DNA from: Silvania confinis
GTDB taxonomy: Bacteria; Pseudomonadota; Gammaproteobacteria; Enterobacterales; Enterobacteriaceae
Reading direction: 5' to 3'
Assembly: GCF_025564085.1 (NCBI RefSeq)
Contig: NZ_JAMGZJ010000078.1
Coordinates: 992,001 to 1,056,000 of the forward strand
DNA length: 64,000 bases
Below the pieces are notes generated by a model, which ran no database searches, was not told where the DNA came from, and worked only from the letters and a program-made list of their open reading frames with translations. How positions within the stretch are numbered: position 1 is the first letter of the stretch; every line of letters starts with the position of its first letter. Positions 53,734 through 62,179 of the stretch are shown here, piece by piece. The position numbers and the translations under genes were made by a program.

Positions 53734-54730
53734 ATGTATCGTATCCGCTCCCCCCTTCAAGCTGTTACTCCTGCTGTGCTTGCCGGTTTACGCGCTGGCC
53801 GCCCCGCTGGTGCCACCGTCCGGTTTTAGTCAGCCGCTGCCGCACACGGCGTCGGGAGGTTGCGTCACCCTGCCCGCGCCCTATACCGATCCGCTGACGT
53901 TACGCAGCAAATATGAGGGTTCAGACAGCGCCCGTGCGACCCTGAATCCCGACGCCGAGCTGGCCTTTCGCAACGCGACAAAACCCATTGTCGAATTTGA
54001 ACGCGGTATTTCTGAGATGGTCTGGCGATATAAAAAGAGCGGAGATCCGCAGACCTTAACCTGTTTGCTGGCGGGCTTCAGCGCCTGGGCTAACGCCGGG
54101 GCGTTGCTCTCCCGGCAGACCAGCCACACCGGACGCGCGATGCGCAAGTGGGCGCTGGCCACTCTCGCCAGCAGCTGGCTGGAGCTTAAATTCATGCCCG
54201 GCGCGCTGCTGCAGGACCAACAAGCGACCGAGCGCTGGCTGGGTCAGCTGGCAGAACGGGTGGTACAGGAGTGGGACGGACTGCCGCTGAAGAAGACCAA
54301 TAACCACAGCTACTGGGCGGCATGGGCCGTGATGGCCACCGCCGTGGCGCTCGACCGGCGGGATCTGTTTGCGTGGTCAATCAAAGAGTACCGCATCGCC
54401 GCCGGGCAAATTGCCGCCGACGGAACGCTGCCCAATGAGCAAAAACGCGGTGCGCGGGCGCTGGATTATCATAACTATGCCCTGCAACCGCTGGTGATGA
54501 TCGCCAGTTTTGCCAGGGCGAATAACCAGGATGTGATGGCGGAAAATAACGGCGCGCTGGCGCGTCTGGCGGGATATGTACTGCGCGAGGACGATACGCA
54601 TCTGACGTGGCTGGAGCCCTGGTGCGCGATGACGGCCTGCAGTGATGTGACACTGTCACGCCTGCAGGCGCATCGTCCTCTGCAAGATCGCCGCCTCGGC
54701 GGCAATCTCACGGTGCTGTATCAGCGCTAA
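53734..54730 (+). CDS. Alginate lyase-family (PL5-like) protein with frameshifted start
   Basis: The body of the protein (from about 53750) matches AlgL-type poly-mannuronate lyases. NNHSYWAAWAVMATAVAL is the catalytic Asn-His-Tyr motif; earlier segments are SKYEGSDSARATLN and FERGISEMVWRYKKSGD. It is exported. The likely start is ATG 53734, overlapping GAGGTGA, which gives MYRIRSP; a six-C run (53750-53755) then puts the hydrophobic core KLLLLLCLPVYALAA one base out of frame. With five C the signal peptide would be intact. In the main frame only a distant TTG or GTG is available. It could be slippage control, a decayed gene or a sequencing error. Confidence 0.8.
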
Positions 54731-54841
54731 ATCTGCGCCATCCCGCCATCGACTAACAGCTCGGCGGCATTGATAAAGCTGGCAGCATCGGAGGCGACGA
54801 ACGCTACCGCTTTGCCCACCTCTTTCGCCGGTACCATATCG
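54727..54841 (-). pseudogene. C-terminal remnant of a short-chain dehydrogenase
   Basis: Read leftward, the frame ending at 54727 gives PAKEVGKAVAFVASDAASF then INAAELLVDGGMAQI. This is the standard SDR C-terminus (AxFLaSdaasfItG, dGG). The rest of the gene is missing: similarity stops at about 54841, exactly where a LysR remnant begins on the other strand. Confidence 0.85.
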
Positions 54842-55083
54842 GCGTGAACGAAAGCAACGGCCATCTGGCAGCAGCAGTCGCTGGCATGGGGATTATCCAG
54901 ACATTTCGTTATTCGGTGGGGGCACTGCTTGAGGCGGGAACGCTGATTGAAATTCTGCAAAAATGGCGACCGCCACAGTATCCGTTTTACGTGGTCTACC
55001 CGAAAAACCGGCATGTGACGCATCGCCTCAGGGTGTTTATCGCCTGGCTCGCGGAGGCGTTTCCGCAGGCGCTACAGAAGTAG
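54842..55083 (+). pseudogene. C-terminal remnant of a LysR-family regulator
   Basis: The frame gives LAAAVAGMGIIQTFRYSV, then LEAGTLIEILQKWRPPQ, YPFYVVYPKNRHVTHRLRVF and IAWLAEAF, the end of a LysR effector domain. No helix-turn-helix or start remains. LysR genes are often divergent from an SDR target. Here both genes have lost their 5' ends and are fused, a footprint of one deletion across the shared promoter. Confidence 0.87.
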
Positions 55084-55101
55084 CCGGGCGCAACGCCCGG
55101 C
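55083..55101. terminator. Hairpin between the LysR remnant and osmC
   Basis: GCCGGGCG (55083-55090) and CGCCCGGC (55094-55101) form a perfect 8-bp stem with a 3-nt loop. It lies downstream of the convergent osmC stop and may terminate from both sides. Confidence 0.6.
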
Positions 55102-55108
55102 AGGAGGA

Positions 55109-55537
55109 TCAGTTCAGGGTGTAATCAAGCGTGATTTCCGCGTTCAACACCTGTGACACCGGGCACCCGGCTTTGGCTTTCTGAATCACCCCGTCAAACT
55201 GCTTGGGGTCAATCCCCGGAACCCTGACTTTGCTCTGCAAGGCCACTTTGCTGATAGCAAAACCGCTGTCGGTTTTATCCAGCGAGACCACCGCTTTGGT
55301 GTCAATGGAATCGGCGGTATAACCGGCCTCCCCCAGCATCAGCGACAGCGCCATCGAGAAACAGGCTGCATGCGCTGCACCTATCAGCTCCTCGGGATTG
55401 GTCCCTTTCTCGCCTTCGAAGCGGGTATTAAAGCCATAAGGTTGCTGGTTGAGAACGCCACTTTCCGTAGAAACCGTCCCCTTGCCGCGTTTGATATCGC
55501 CAGACCAGTGCGCTGAACCGTGCTTATGAATCGTCAT
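55109..55537 (-). CDS. osmC: Osmotically inducible peroxiredoxin OsmC
   Basis: This 142-residue organic hydroperoxide reductase has the catalytic pair Cys59 (AAHAACFSM) and Cys125 (KAGCPVSQ). These are the E. coli numbers, and the start is HKHGSAHWSG. It protects against organic peroxides in stationary phase and osmotic stress. It is part of the conserved osmC, bdm, sra, maeA neighbourhood, here with a VOC gene inserted between osmC and bdm. Confidence 0.96.
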   Translation of the reverse strand: MTIHKHGSAHWSGDIKRGKGTVSTESGVLNQQPYGFNTRFEGEKGTNPEELIGAAHAACFSMALSLMLGEAGYTADSIDTKAVVSLDKTDSGFAISKVALQSKVRVPGIDPKQFDGVIQKAKAGCPVSQVLNAEITLDYTLN

Positions 55538-55669
55538 GCTTATTCTCCTTTTGGCGTAGAAAGGAATAAGTATAGAAGAGTGATGCCGCTTTGCGGGAAA
55601 GAAGGAAAAATCTCATGCCTTTGCGCAAATAAGCGCCTGCTATAGTGATATTTCAACAAGGAGAAAAAC

Positions 55670-56191
55670 ATGCAATCACCGGTCAGAGGTCTCGATCACA
55701 TTGGTATAACCGTCCCGGACATTAATCAAGCAACCCTATTTTTTGAGCAGGCATTTGACGCCCAGGTAATATATTGTTCCGTAGAACCCGGCGACAACAA
55801 TACTGACCCCGCCGCGCAGCAGGCGACGCTACGGTTATTTCCCGGGACAGAAATACGCGCCATTCGGATGCTGGCCCTGCCACACGGGCCGGGAATTGAA
55901 CTGTTTGAAATGCATGGCTCGCAGCAGCAGGCACCGGCCATGCCGAGCGACTTTGGTCTGCAGCACTTCGCCGTCTATACCGATGATATTACAGCGGCTA
56001 TCGCCCGCTTCACCGCCGCGGGCGGCGAGATGTTTACCGAACCGAAGGCGCTCTCCTTCCCGGCCGAAAAAGGCGAAGGCAACGCTTTCTGCTACGGTAA
56101 AACCCCCTGGGGTAGCGTGATTGAATTAATTACCTGGCCGTCCCAGATGCCTTATGAAAAATATACCGCGCTACGTCGCTGGAAACCCTGA
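55670..56191 (+). CDS. VOC-superfamily (glyoxalase-like) protein
   Basis: The 173-residue protein starts with RGLDHIGITVPDINQATLFF, the first half of a glyoxalase-type fold with a metal-ligand His. LPHGPGIELFEMHG (ligand Glu), LQHFAVYTDDITAAIARF (second His) and TPWGSVIELITW (second Glu) complete a full metal set. The substrate is unknown. Good GGAG-type ribosome site before ATG 55670. It is divergent from osmC with 132 bp between starts. Confidence 0.83.
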   Translation: MQSPVRGLDHIGITVPDINQATLFFEQAFDAQVIYCSVEPGDNNTDPAAQQATLRLFPGTEIRAIRMLALPHGPGIELFEMHGSQQQAPAMPSDFGLQHFAVYTDDITAAIARFTAAGGEMFTEPKALSFPAEKGEGNAFCYGKTPWGSVIELITWPSQMPYEKYTALRRWKP

Positions 56192-56231
56192 TATATCCTC
56201 ATTAACAGTGTGAAGATGATATTTTTATTTC

Positions 56232-56245
56232 TAAGACGAGTCTTA
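56232..56245. promoter_or_regulatory. RcsB box candidate upstream of bdm
   Basis: TAAGACGAGTCTTA is a perfect 14-bp palindrome matching the RcsB-box pattern (TAAGA-N4-TCTTA). It lies about 90 bp before the bdm start, and bdm is a known Rcs target in E. coli. Confidence 0.6.
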
Positions 56246-56333
56246 AACACAGCGTCACGAATTTTTGTCATTCTGGCGTTGAATTAACTTGTTGCACGCC
56301 GGAACATTAAACAGAAAACGACACGGAGGCACT

Positions 56334-56549
56334 ATGTTTACTTACACATCTGCACACACACCGTCCGCACAGCCGGAATTGGTTAATGCGATTGCACAGG
56401 GTTTACGCGCTGAACAGGGCGCTGTCACTGAAGATGACATTTTAATGGAACTGACCAAGTGGGTGGAAACCACCGACAATGACATCCTCAGTGACATCTA
56501 CCAGCAGACCATTAACTACGTGGTCAGCGGTCAGCACACCAGTTTTTGA
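56334..56549 (+). CDS. bdm: Biofilm-dependent modulation protein Bdm
   Basis: The 71-residue product (ATG 56334 after GGAGG) has ELVNAIAQGLRAEQGAVTED, then LTKWVETTDNDILSDIYQQT, as in E. coli Bdm (71 residues). It is a small, osmotically and Rcs-regulated protein linked to biofilm and flagellar gene control. It is followed by sra 79 bp downstream, probably co-transcribed as in E. coli. Confidence 0.92.
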   Translation: MFTYTSAHTPSAQPELVNAIAQGLRAEQGAVTEDDILMELTKWVETTDNDILSDIYQQTINYVVSGQHTSF

Positions 56550-56628
56550 AAACCTGCTAAGCTGGATCTGCACCTAAGGGGTTACATTTCGTTCGCCTTA
56601 ACACTATCAACAGGATTGAGGAGTTAAC

Positions 56629-56766
56629 ATGAAATCGAACCGTCAGGCACGTCATATTCTGGGGCTGAACTACAAGATCTCGAACCACAAAAAAGTGGTG
56701 ATTGAGGATAGTCAGGAAACAGTCTCTACCCATGCGACCGGCAGAAGACGTCACACCGACAAGTAA
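56629..56766 (+). CDS. sra: Stationary-phase ribosome-associated protein Sra (S22)
   Basis: This 45-residue basic protein starts MKSNRQARHILGLNYKIS, closely matching E. coli Sra/RpsV (45 residues). It binds the 30S subunit in stationary phase. AGGA and GAGG motifs lie upstream of ATG 56629. It lies between bdm and maeA as in E. coli and is followed at once by a strong terminator. Confidence 0.93.
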   Translation: MKSNRQARHILGLNYKISNHKKVVIEDSQETVSTHATGRRRHTDK

Positions 56767-56788
56767 TAACGCCAGTCAGACTCACAAT

Positions 56789-56814
56789 ACCATCGGCCCT
56801 GCCGGTGGTTTTTT
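56789..56814 (+). terminator. Rho-independent terminator after sra
   Basis: ACCATCGGC (56789-56797) pairs with GCCGGTGGT (56801-56809), with one G-T wobble and a 3-nt loop, followed by TTTTT. Confidence 0.93.
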
Positions 56815-56943
56815 GTTTTCAGGGCACGGGTTTTTAACATTCACCTCCTTTATACTACCCGCCTGACGCCTCCCTGATAGCGCACCACTGCCGATGATGA
56901 ACAACAGTGCCAGGGATGGATTATTAAAATTTAAGTGAGTGAC

Positions 56944-58641
56944 ATGGACAACAAAGCGAAAACCAACCGTTCCCTTTATATCCCTTATGCCGGGCCCGTG
57001 CTGCTGGAATTCCCTCTGCTGAACAAGGGCAGCGCCTTCAGTAAAGAAGAGCGCAGCAGCTTCAACCTGCTGGGACTGCTGCCGGAAGTGGTGGAAACGA
57101 TCGAGGAACAGGCCGAGCGCGCGTGGATCCAGTATCAGAGTTTTAAAACCGAAATCGACAAACACATTTACCTGCGCAATATTCAGGACACCAACGAAAC
57201 CCTCTTCTACCGCCTGGTGGAAAACCATCTCGACGAGATGATGCCGGTGATCTACACCCCTACCGTCGGGGCCGCCTGCGAACGCTTCTCCGAAATTTAC
57301 CGCCGTTCGCGCGGGGTGTTTATCTCGTGGGCCGATCGCCACAATATGGACGATATCCTGCAGAACGTGCCCAATCACAACATCAAAGTGATCGTGGTGA
57401 CCGACGGGGAACGTATTCTCGGCCTGGGCGACCAGGGGATCGGCGGGATGGGAATTCCGATTGGGAAACTGTCCCTGTATACCGCCTGCGGCGGTATCAG
57501 CCCGGCGTATACCCTGCCGGTAGTGCTGGATGTCGGTACCAATAACCAGCAGTTGCTGAACGACCCGCTGTATATGGGCTGGCGTCACCCGCGTATCACC
57601 GATGAAGACTATTACCAGTTCGTCGATGACTTTATCCAGGCCGTTAAACAGCGCTGGCCGGACGTGCTGCTGCAGTTTGAGGACTTCGCGCAGAAAAACG
57701 CCATGCCGCTGCTGAACCGCTATCGCGACGAAATTTGTTCCTTTAACGACGATATCCAGGGCACCGCTGCCGTTACCGTCGGCACGCTGATTGCGGCCAG
57801 CCGCGCGGCGGGCAACCAGTTGGGCTATCAAAAAATCGTCTTCCTGGGTGCTGGTTCCGCCGGGTGCGGGATCGCCGAACAGATCATCGCCCAGACGCAG
57901 CGCGAAGGCTTAAGCGAAGACCTGGCGCGCTCGCGGGTATTTATGGTTGACCGCTTCGGCCTGCTGACCGATGCGATGCCAAACCTGCTGCCGTTCCAGA
58001 ACAAACTGGTGCAAAAGCGCGAAAATCTGAAAAACTGGGACACCGACAGCGAAGTGCTCTCCCTGCTGGATGTGGTGCGCAACGTGAAGCCGGATATCCT
58101 GATCGGCGTATCCGGTCAGACCGGACTGTTCACCGAAGAGATCATCCGCGAGATGCACAAATACTGTGCCCGCCCGATTGTGATGCCGCTCTCGAACCCA
58201 ACTTCTCGCGTCGAAGCCACTCCGCAGGACATCATCACCTGGACCGAGGGCAACGCGCTGGTCGCCACCGGTAGCCCGTTTGCGCCGGTCGTGTGGAAGG
58301 ATAAAACCTACCCGATCGCCCAGTGCAATAACTCCTATATCTTCCCGGGGATTGGCCTGGGGGTGATCGCCTCCGGGGCGTCGCGTATTACCGACGAGAT
58401 GCTGATGTCCGCCAGTGAAACGCTGGCGAAGCACTCGCCGCTGGTGAATAACGGCGAAGGTCTGGTATTGCCGGAGCTGAGGGACATTCATATTGTTTCG
58501 AAAGCTATCGCCTTCGCAGTCGGCAAAATGGCCCAGCAGCAGGGCGTGACGGTGAAAACCTCTGCCGATGCACTGCAGCAGGCGATTGACGAGAACTTCT
58601 GGAAGCCGGAATACCGCAACTACCGTCGGACCTCTATCTAG
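56944..58641 (+). CDS. maeA: NAD-dependent malic enzyme
   Basis: The 565-residue enzyme has the same length as E. coli MaeA when started at ATG 56944 rather than the in-frame GTG 56935. It converts malate to pyruvate, CO2 and NADH. Motifs: [20 protein letters not shown], the catalytic Tyr region; [16 protein letters not shown] and [13 protein letters not shown], metal-binding Glu and Asp; [14 protein letters not shown], the NAD site. It sits in its standard place after sra. Confidence 0.97.
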   Translation: MDNKAKTNRSLYIPYAGPVLLEFPLLNKGSAFSKEERSSFNLLGLLPEVVETIEEQAERAWIQYQSFKTEIDKHIYLRNIQDTNETLFYRLVENHLDEMMPVIYTPTVGAACERFSEIYRRSRGVFISWADRHNMDDILQNVPNHNIKVIVVTDGERILGLGDQGIGGMGIPIGKLSLYTACGGISPAYTLPVVLDVGTNNQQLLNDPLYMGWRHPRITDEDYYQFVDDFIQAVKQRWPDVLLQFEDFAQKNAMPLLNRYRDEICSFNDDIQGTAAVTVGTLIAASRAAGNQLGYQKIVFLGAGSAGCGIAEQIIAQTQREGLSEDLARSRVFMVDRFGLLTDAMPNLLPFQNKLVQKRENLKNWDTDSEVLSLLDVVRNVKPDILIGVSGQTGLFTEEIIREMHKYCARPIVMPLSNPTSRVEATPQDIITWTEGNALVATGSPFAPVVWKDKTYPIAQCNNSYIFPGIGLGVIASGASRITDEMLMSASETLAKHSPLVNNGEGLVLPELRDIHIVSKAIAFAVGKMAQQQGVTVKTSADALQQAIDENFWKPEYRNYRRTSI

Positions 58642-58710
58642 CCCCAGGCACCACAGTGACAGCGAGGCTTAACTGCCCGCTGTCTATCAACCTCTGGAAT
58701 GACAGATAAC

Positions 58711-58739
58711 AAAAAACCCGCACTGGGCGGGTTTTTTTA
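58711..58739. terminator. Bidirectional terminator between maeA and the cold-shock gene
   Basis: AAAAAACCCGC (from 58711) pairs with GCGGGTTTTTT around CACTGG-type loop bases, with A run before and T run after, so it works on both strands. Confidence 0.92.
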
Positions 58740-58812
58740 TTACCAATTACGCTTATCTGCTCAGACTGCTGTCTTCATCGCGATGACAAGCCTGGTTGAT
58801 AATTAGCGCATA

Positions 58813-59025
58813 TTACAGCGGTGAGACGTTACCGGCTGCTGGGCCTTTTGCGCCGCTTTCAATGGTGAAGGAAACTTTCTGGCCTTCATCAAGAGTTTTG
58901 AAGTTGTCGCTCTGAATAGCAGAGAAGTGTACGAATACATCTTTGCTGCCGTCGTCAGGAGTGATAAAGCCAAAACCTTTATCAGCGTTAAACCATTTTA
59001 CTAAACCAGTCATTTTGTTAGACAT
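58813..59025 (-). CDS. CspA-family cold-shock protein
   Basis: This 70-residue single cold-shock domain has RNP1 KGFGFI and RNP2 DVFVHFSAI, and a normal [12 protein letters not shown] start. It binds single-stranded RNA and DNA as an RNA chaperone. About 200 bp or more of AT-rich DNA lies upstream, long enough for the cold-shock 5' leader typical of cspA-type mRNAs. The exact member (A, B, G or I) cannot be named. Confidence 0.93.
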   Translation of the reverse strand: MSNKMTGLVKWFNADKGFGFITPDDGSKDVFVHFSAIQSDNFKTLDEGQKVSFTIESGAKGPAAGNVSPL

Positions 59026-59393
59026 AGATACTTCCTTAATTAATGAGCCACGTAAATGCGGCTGTGATGGCCTGTATTTTTAGAGTTACTTATTGGGCAC
59101 TATAGAAGAGGCTCATGAAGAAGGGTATCGTGTGATAACACTTGAACTGAGGACTGCTTTACTAAAACTGCTTTCATAAGGTCTGCTTTCCAAACCGGTA
59201 AGCCATTAAGACATAAAGAAATTAATTGTACAATGTTTATCTTTATTTATTTTAACCACTTAACCGCCCGGATGGCTATGCGGCTGATAACAGCTTGTCG
59301 CTTCAAGGCAGAATTATCTGCAGTGAAAATAAAAAACAAGCATCATGCGGTTCAAACGTGTAAGGTATCCGTCCCTTAAATCAGGAGATGCCT
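59026..59393. other. Divergent leader region between cold-shock and zinc-ribbon genes
   Basis: This 368-bp noncoding region is AT-rich. It must hold the 5' leader of the leftward cold-shock gene and the promoter of the zinc-ribbon gene. I see no further gene. Confidence 0.5.
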
Positions 59394-59561
59394 ATGTCTG
59401 GACGTAAAAACACGCAAGCCACCCGTCGTAATCACTTAGTTAAATGCCCATGCCCAAGCTGTTCAAAAGATTCTGAACATAGCTTCAGTCGCGTACAAAA
59501 AGGGGCGCAACTTGTCTGCCCGTACTGCAGTACCTTATTCAAATCAACGCAACGAATTTAA
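59394..59561 (+). CDS. Small zinc-ribbon protein (YnfU/YmcF-like)
   Basis: This 55-residue gene (ATG 59394 after AGGAGA) encodes a basic N-terminus (SGRKNTQATRRNH) and two knuckles, CPCPSC near residue 20 and CPYC near residue 43, which should bind one zinc ion. In E. coli, small zinc-binding proteins of this kind (YnfU, YmcF/YnfQ) are encoded next to cspA-family genes. Here it stands between two of them, so co-induction by cold is a fair inference. Confidence 0.75.
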   Translation: MSGRKNTQATRRNHLVKCPCPSCSKDSEHSFSRVQKGAQLVCPYCSTLFKSTQRI

Positions 59562-59690
59562 AACGTCAGCTCTTGCCAAATGAGACGGATGAATAAATTC
59601 AGTAATCAACTCATTTGGCAATCTTAACTGACAATAAAATGGCGTCTGCTCAGACGCACTCCGGTAAGGTTTATTGCAACCGATCGCTAT

Positions 59691-59909
59691 TTATTTGTCG
59701 CAAAGTATTACGCTGGCAGCTGCAGGACCTTTGTCACCACTGCGGATTGAAAATTCAACCTTTTGCCCTTCAAAAAGTGTTTTTAAGCTATCCCCTTCAA
59801 ATGCAGAGAAATGAACGGCAACATCTTTACTGCCATCCAGCGGAGAGATAAAACCAAAACCTTTATCATCTTTAAACCACTTAACCAAACCTTTAATTCT
59901 TGCGGACAT
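59691..59909 (-). CDS. CspA-family cold-shock protein with altered RNP2
   Basis: The 72-residue cold-shock domain has a normal RNP1 (KGFGFI), but RNP2 reads DVAVHFSAF where DVFVHFSAI is usual, so one of the nucleic-acid-stacking Phe residues is Ala. The C-terminus ends ASVILCDK, longer than usual and with a Cys. Nucleic-acid binding may be weaker or different. About 150 bp of leader-like DNA lies upstream. Confidence 0.9.
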   Translation of the reverse strand: MSARIKGLVKWFKDDKGFGFISPLDGSKDVAVHFSAFEGDSLKTLFEGQKVEFSIRSGDKGPAAASVILCDK

Positions 59910-60242
59910 ACGGACTCCTGTTGAACATTTATAATGTGTTAGCGTGAGTAATAAACGTAGGGTATTAAGCGTATGGACTCAAAGGGAGGGGATATCAGCG
60001 ATAGCGCCAGGTCATGAGGACGTCTAAGAAAAATCTTTTACGTTTGTTTGCGTATTGCAACTAAGCCTTTCATTAATGCACGGACAGCATTAATAAGCAA
60101 ATTTTATTTTAGCTAACCGGCGGCGCTGACAAGTAAATAACATTGCGCTGCCCCAGGGAACCGCCCTTCCCTTGTCGGACTTCCCATTCCCCGCTACACT
60201 CCTGTAACTCATTAATCTGACCCATTTATAAGGAGGCTAATT
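59910..60242. other. Intergenic region between cold-shock and ABC-F genes
   Basis: This 333-bp region has the cold-shock leader on the left and the ABC-F promoter on the right. It contains a KOPS-like octamer CCCTTCCC at 60164-60171. No ORF worth calling. Confidence 0.5.
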
Positions 60243-60326
60243 ATGCTGTGCTGTGAAATTTTTGATATTTCACTTCACCTTGGTGATCGCACCAGCTCAA
60301 GCGTTATCGGTTTCGTGCTGCGATAA
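60243..60326 (+). CDS. Leader peptide upstream of the ABC-F gene
   Basis: The 27-codon ORF (MLCCEIFDISLHLGDR, then TSSSVIGFVLR) has a near-perfect ribosome site, AAGGAGG, seven bases before ATG 60243. Its last codons and stop lie inside a strong hairpin (60295-60339), so a ribosome stalled on it would change the RNA fold. It ends 110 bp before the ABC-F start. A regulatory leader is more likely than a functional protein, but either is possible. Confidence 0.6.
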   Translation: MLCCEIFDISLHLGDRTSSSVIGFVLR

Positions 60327-60385
60327 CTTCGGCTTGAGCGAAGACACCTAAGACAATCCCTTCTCTCGGGCTTACCGGGTTATCG
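60295..60385 (+). promoter_or_regulatory. Attenuator-like alternative hairpins in the ABC-F leader
   Basis: GCTCAAGC and GTTATCG (60295-60309) pair with CGATAAC (60321-60327) and GCTTGAGC (60332-60339), giving 15 bp interrupted by a TTCG bulge. A second GTTATCG at 60379-60385 could pair with the same CGATAAC instead, so two exclusive folds are possible. Confidence 0.5.
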
Positions 60386-60436
60386 TCAGCGATGATTGAC
60401 GAGGCATTTCTATGCCTGCAACTCTTGAGTAAGCAA

Positions 60437-62143
60437 ATGAGCACACTACTGACTGCACAATCTCTGCGTGTTGATACCGCCTTCGACACCCTGTTTAACG
60501 ACCTCACTTTTACCCTGAAAAAAGGCGACCGCATTGGTCTGCTTGGCGATAACGGCTGCGGTAAAAGTACCCTCCTGAAGATCCTCGACGGCACCGACAC
60601 CCCGGCATCCGGGACGGTAGCGCTGGCCGGACACTGCCTGATGGCGCGGGTAGAACAACATCTCCCGGAATCGGTCTACCCCCTGACCCTGCTCGACGCC
60701 GTACTGGCGCAGCTGCCGCTGACCGAACGTGAGAGCCTGCGCTGGCGGGCCGAATCACTGCTGGCCGGAATGGGCTTTTCGGTTGCTGACACCGGGCTGC
60801 AATCGGCGACCCTTAGCGGCGGGCAGCATACGCGCCTGCTGCTGGCGCGGGCGCTGATAAGCGAACCGGATCTGCTGTTGCTGGATGAGCCGAGCAACCA
60901 CCTCGATCTGCCCACCCTGCTGTGGCTGGAGCAGTTTTTACAGGCCTGGTCCGGCAGCTTTGTGCTGGTCTCTCACGACCGACAGCTGCTTGACGCCGTC
61001 ACTAACGGCAGCTGGATCCTGCGCGACAAAACGCTGCACGCCTTCGCCCTTCCCTGTACCCGCGCGCGCCAGGCGCTGACGGCGAAAGACGAAAGCGATG
61101 CCCTGCGTCGTAAAGCCGAGCAAAAGGAGATCGACCGGGTGACCGTCAGCGCCAAACGGCTGGCCACATGGGGGAAAGTCTACGACAACGAAGATCTGGC
61201 CCGCAAAGCCAAACAAATGGAGCGCCAGGTCGAACGACTGAAAGAGAGCCAGACGTCGCTAACCGCCGGTAGTCCGTGGACCTTGACCCTGCACGGCGAG
61301 GCGCTGCCCGCCAACCGCCTGCTGGAGATTGACACCCTCGAGGTGCCGCCCGCACCGGGCCTGCCCACGCTGTTCGCGGTGCAAAACATGCGGATGAAAA
61401 GCGGCGATCGGGTGGCGATTGTCGGGCGCAACGGCTGCGGAAAATCTTCCTTGATGAAGCTTATCTGGCAACAGTTTATCGGCAACAGCGCTAACGGCGG
61501 ATTAAACATCCATCCGCGCGCCACGCTGGGGTATTACGACCAGACGCTGCACCAGCTGGCGGATGACACCACGCTGAGTGACGCCCTGGAGCCGTTTGCC
61601 GCCGATCCGCAGGTCCGCAAAATGGCGTTAATCAGCGCCGGGTTCGGCTGGCCGCGGCATGGACAACGGGTCAGCACCCTGAGCGGTGGCGAACGTTCGC
61701 GGCTGCTGTTTATCGGCCTGACGCTCGCCCGCTTTAGCCTGCTGATGCTCGATGAACCGACTAACCATCTGGATATAGAGGGCAAAGAGGCGCTGGCCGA
61801 AACCCTGCACCAGTTTACGGGCGGCGTGCTGCTGGTCAGCCATGACCGACAGCTGATTAGCCAATGCTGCAATCGTTTCTGGCTGATTGAGGATGGCAAG
61901 CTAAGCGAATGGCACGATGCCGATGCGGTATTTGCCCGTCTGCGTGACAGCAGCGTGCTGAATACCGTGCCGGTTTCGACAGTCGAGGATAAGCGTAAAG
62001 ACGTCGCCGACGATCGGCTGGAGCGGTTAATCCGGCTGGAAGCACTGCTGGAAGAAGACCAATTGCGTAAGCCAAAGCATCAGAAACCGCAGCTTCAGGC
62101 CCAGTGGCGGGAGGAAATAGCTGCGCTCACCGCACAGCTGTAA
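60437..62143 (+). CDS. ABC-F family ATPase (ribosome-associated)
   Basis: The product has 568 residues from ATG 60437, with two ATP-binding domains and no membrane part. The first (about 5-240) has GDNGCGKST, LSGGQHTR and LLLLDEPSNHLD. The second (about 300-500) has GRNGCGKSS, LSGGERSR and LLMLDEPTNHLD. A charged linker lies between (KAKQMERQVERLKESQ), with a C-terminal coiled tail (LERLIRLEALLEED). ABC-F proteins act on the ribosome, as translation factors (EttA, Uup) or antibiotic-resistance factors. This is not one of the four core E. coli members by my reading, and its leader suggests regulated expression. Confidence 0.85.
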   Translation: MSTLLTAQSLRVDTAFDTLFNDLTFTLKKGDRIGLLGDNGCGKSTLLKILDGTDTPASGTVALAGHCLMARVEQHLPESVYPLTLLDAVLAQLPLTERESLRWRAESLLAGMGFSVADTGLQSATLSGGQHTRLLLARALISEPDLLLLDEPSNHLDLPTLLWLEQFLQAWSGSFVLVSHDRQLLDAVTNGSWILRDKTLHAFALPCTRARQALTAKDESDALRRKAEQKEIDRVTVSAKRLATWGKVYDNEDLARKAKQMERQVERLKESQTSLTAGSPWTLTLHGEALPANRLLEIDTLEVPPAPGLPTLFAVQNMRMKSGDRVAIVGRNGCGKSSLMKLIWQQFIGNSANGGLNIHPRATLGYYDQTLHQLADDTTLSDALEPFAADPQVRKMALISAGFGWPRHGQRVSTLSGGERSRLLFIGLTLARFSLLMLDEPTNHLDIEGKEALAETLHQFTGGVLLVSHDRQLISQCCNRFWLIEDGKLSEWHDADAVFARLRDSSVLNTVPVSTVEDKRKDVADDRLERLIRLEALLEEDQLRKPKHQKPQLQAQWREEIAALTAQL

Positions 62144-62149
62144 GCCCGT

Positions 62150-62173
62150 GCCCGGCGGTATATGCCGCCGGGC
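62150..62173. terminator. Hairpin between convergent ABC-F and pyrophosphatase genes
   Basis: GCCCGGCGG (62150-62158) and CCGCCGGGC (62165-62173) form a perfect 9-bp stem with a 6-nt loop, placed between the two stops. Confidence 0.6.
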
Positions 62174-62179
62174 CGGTTA

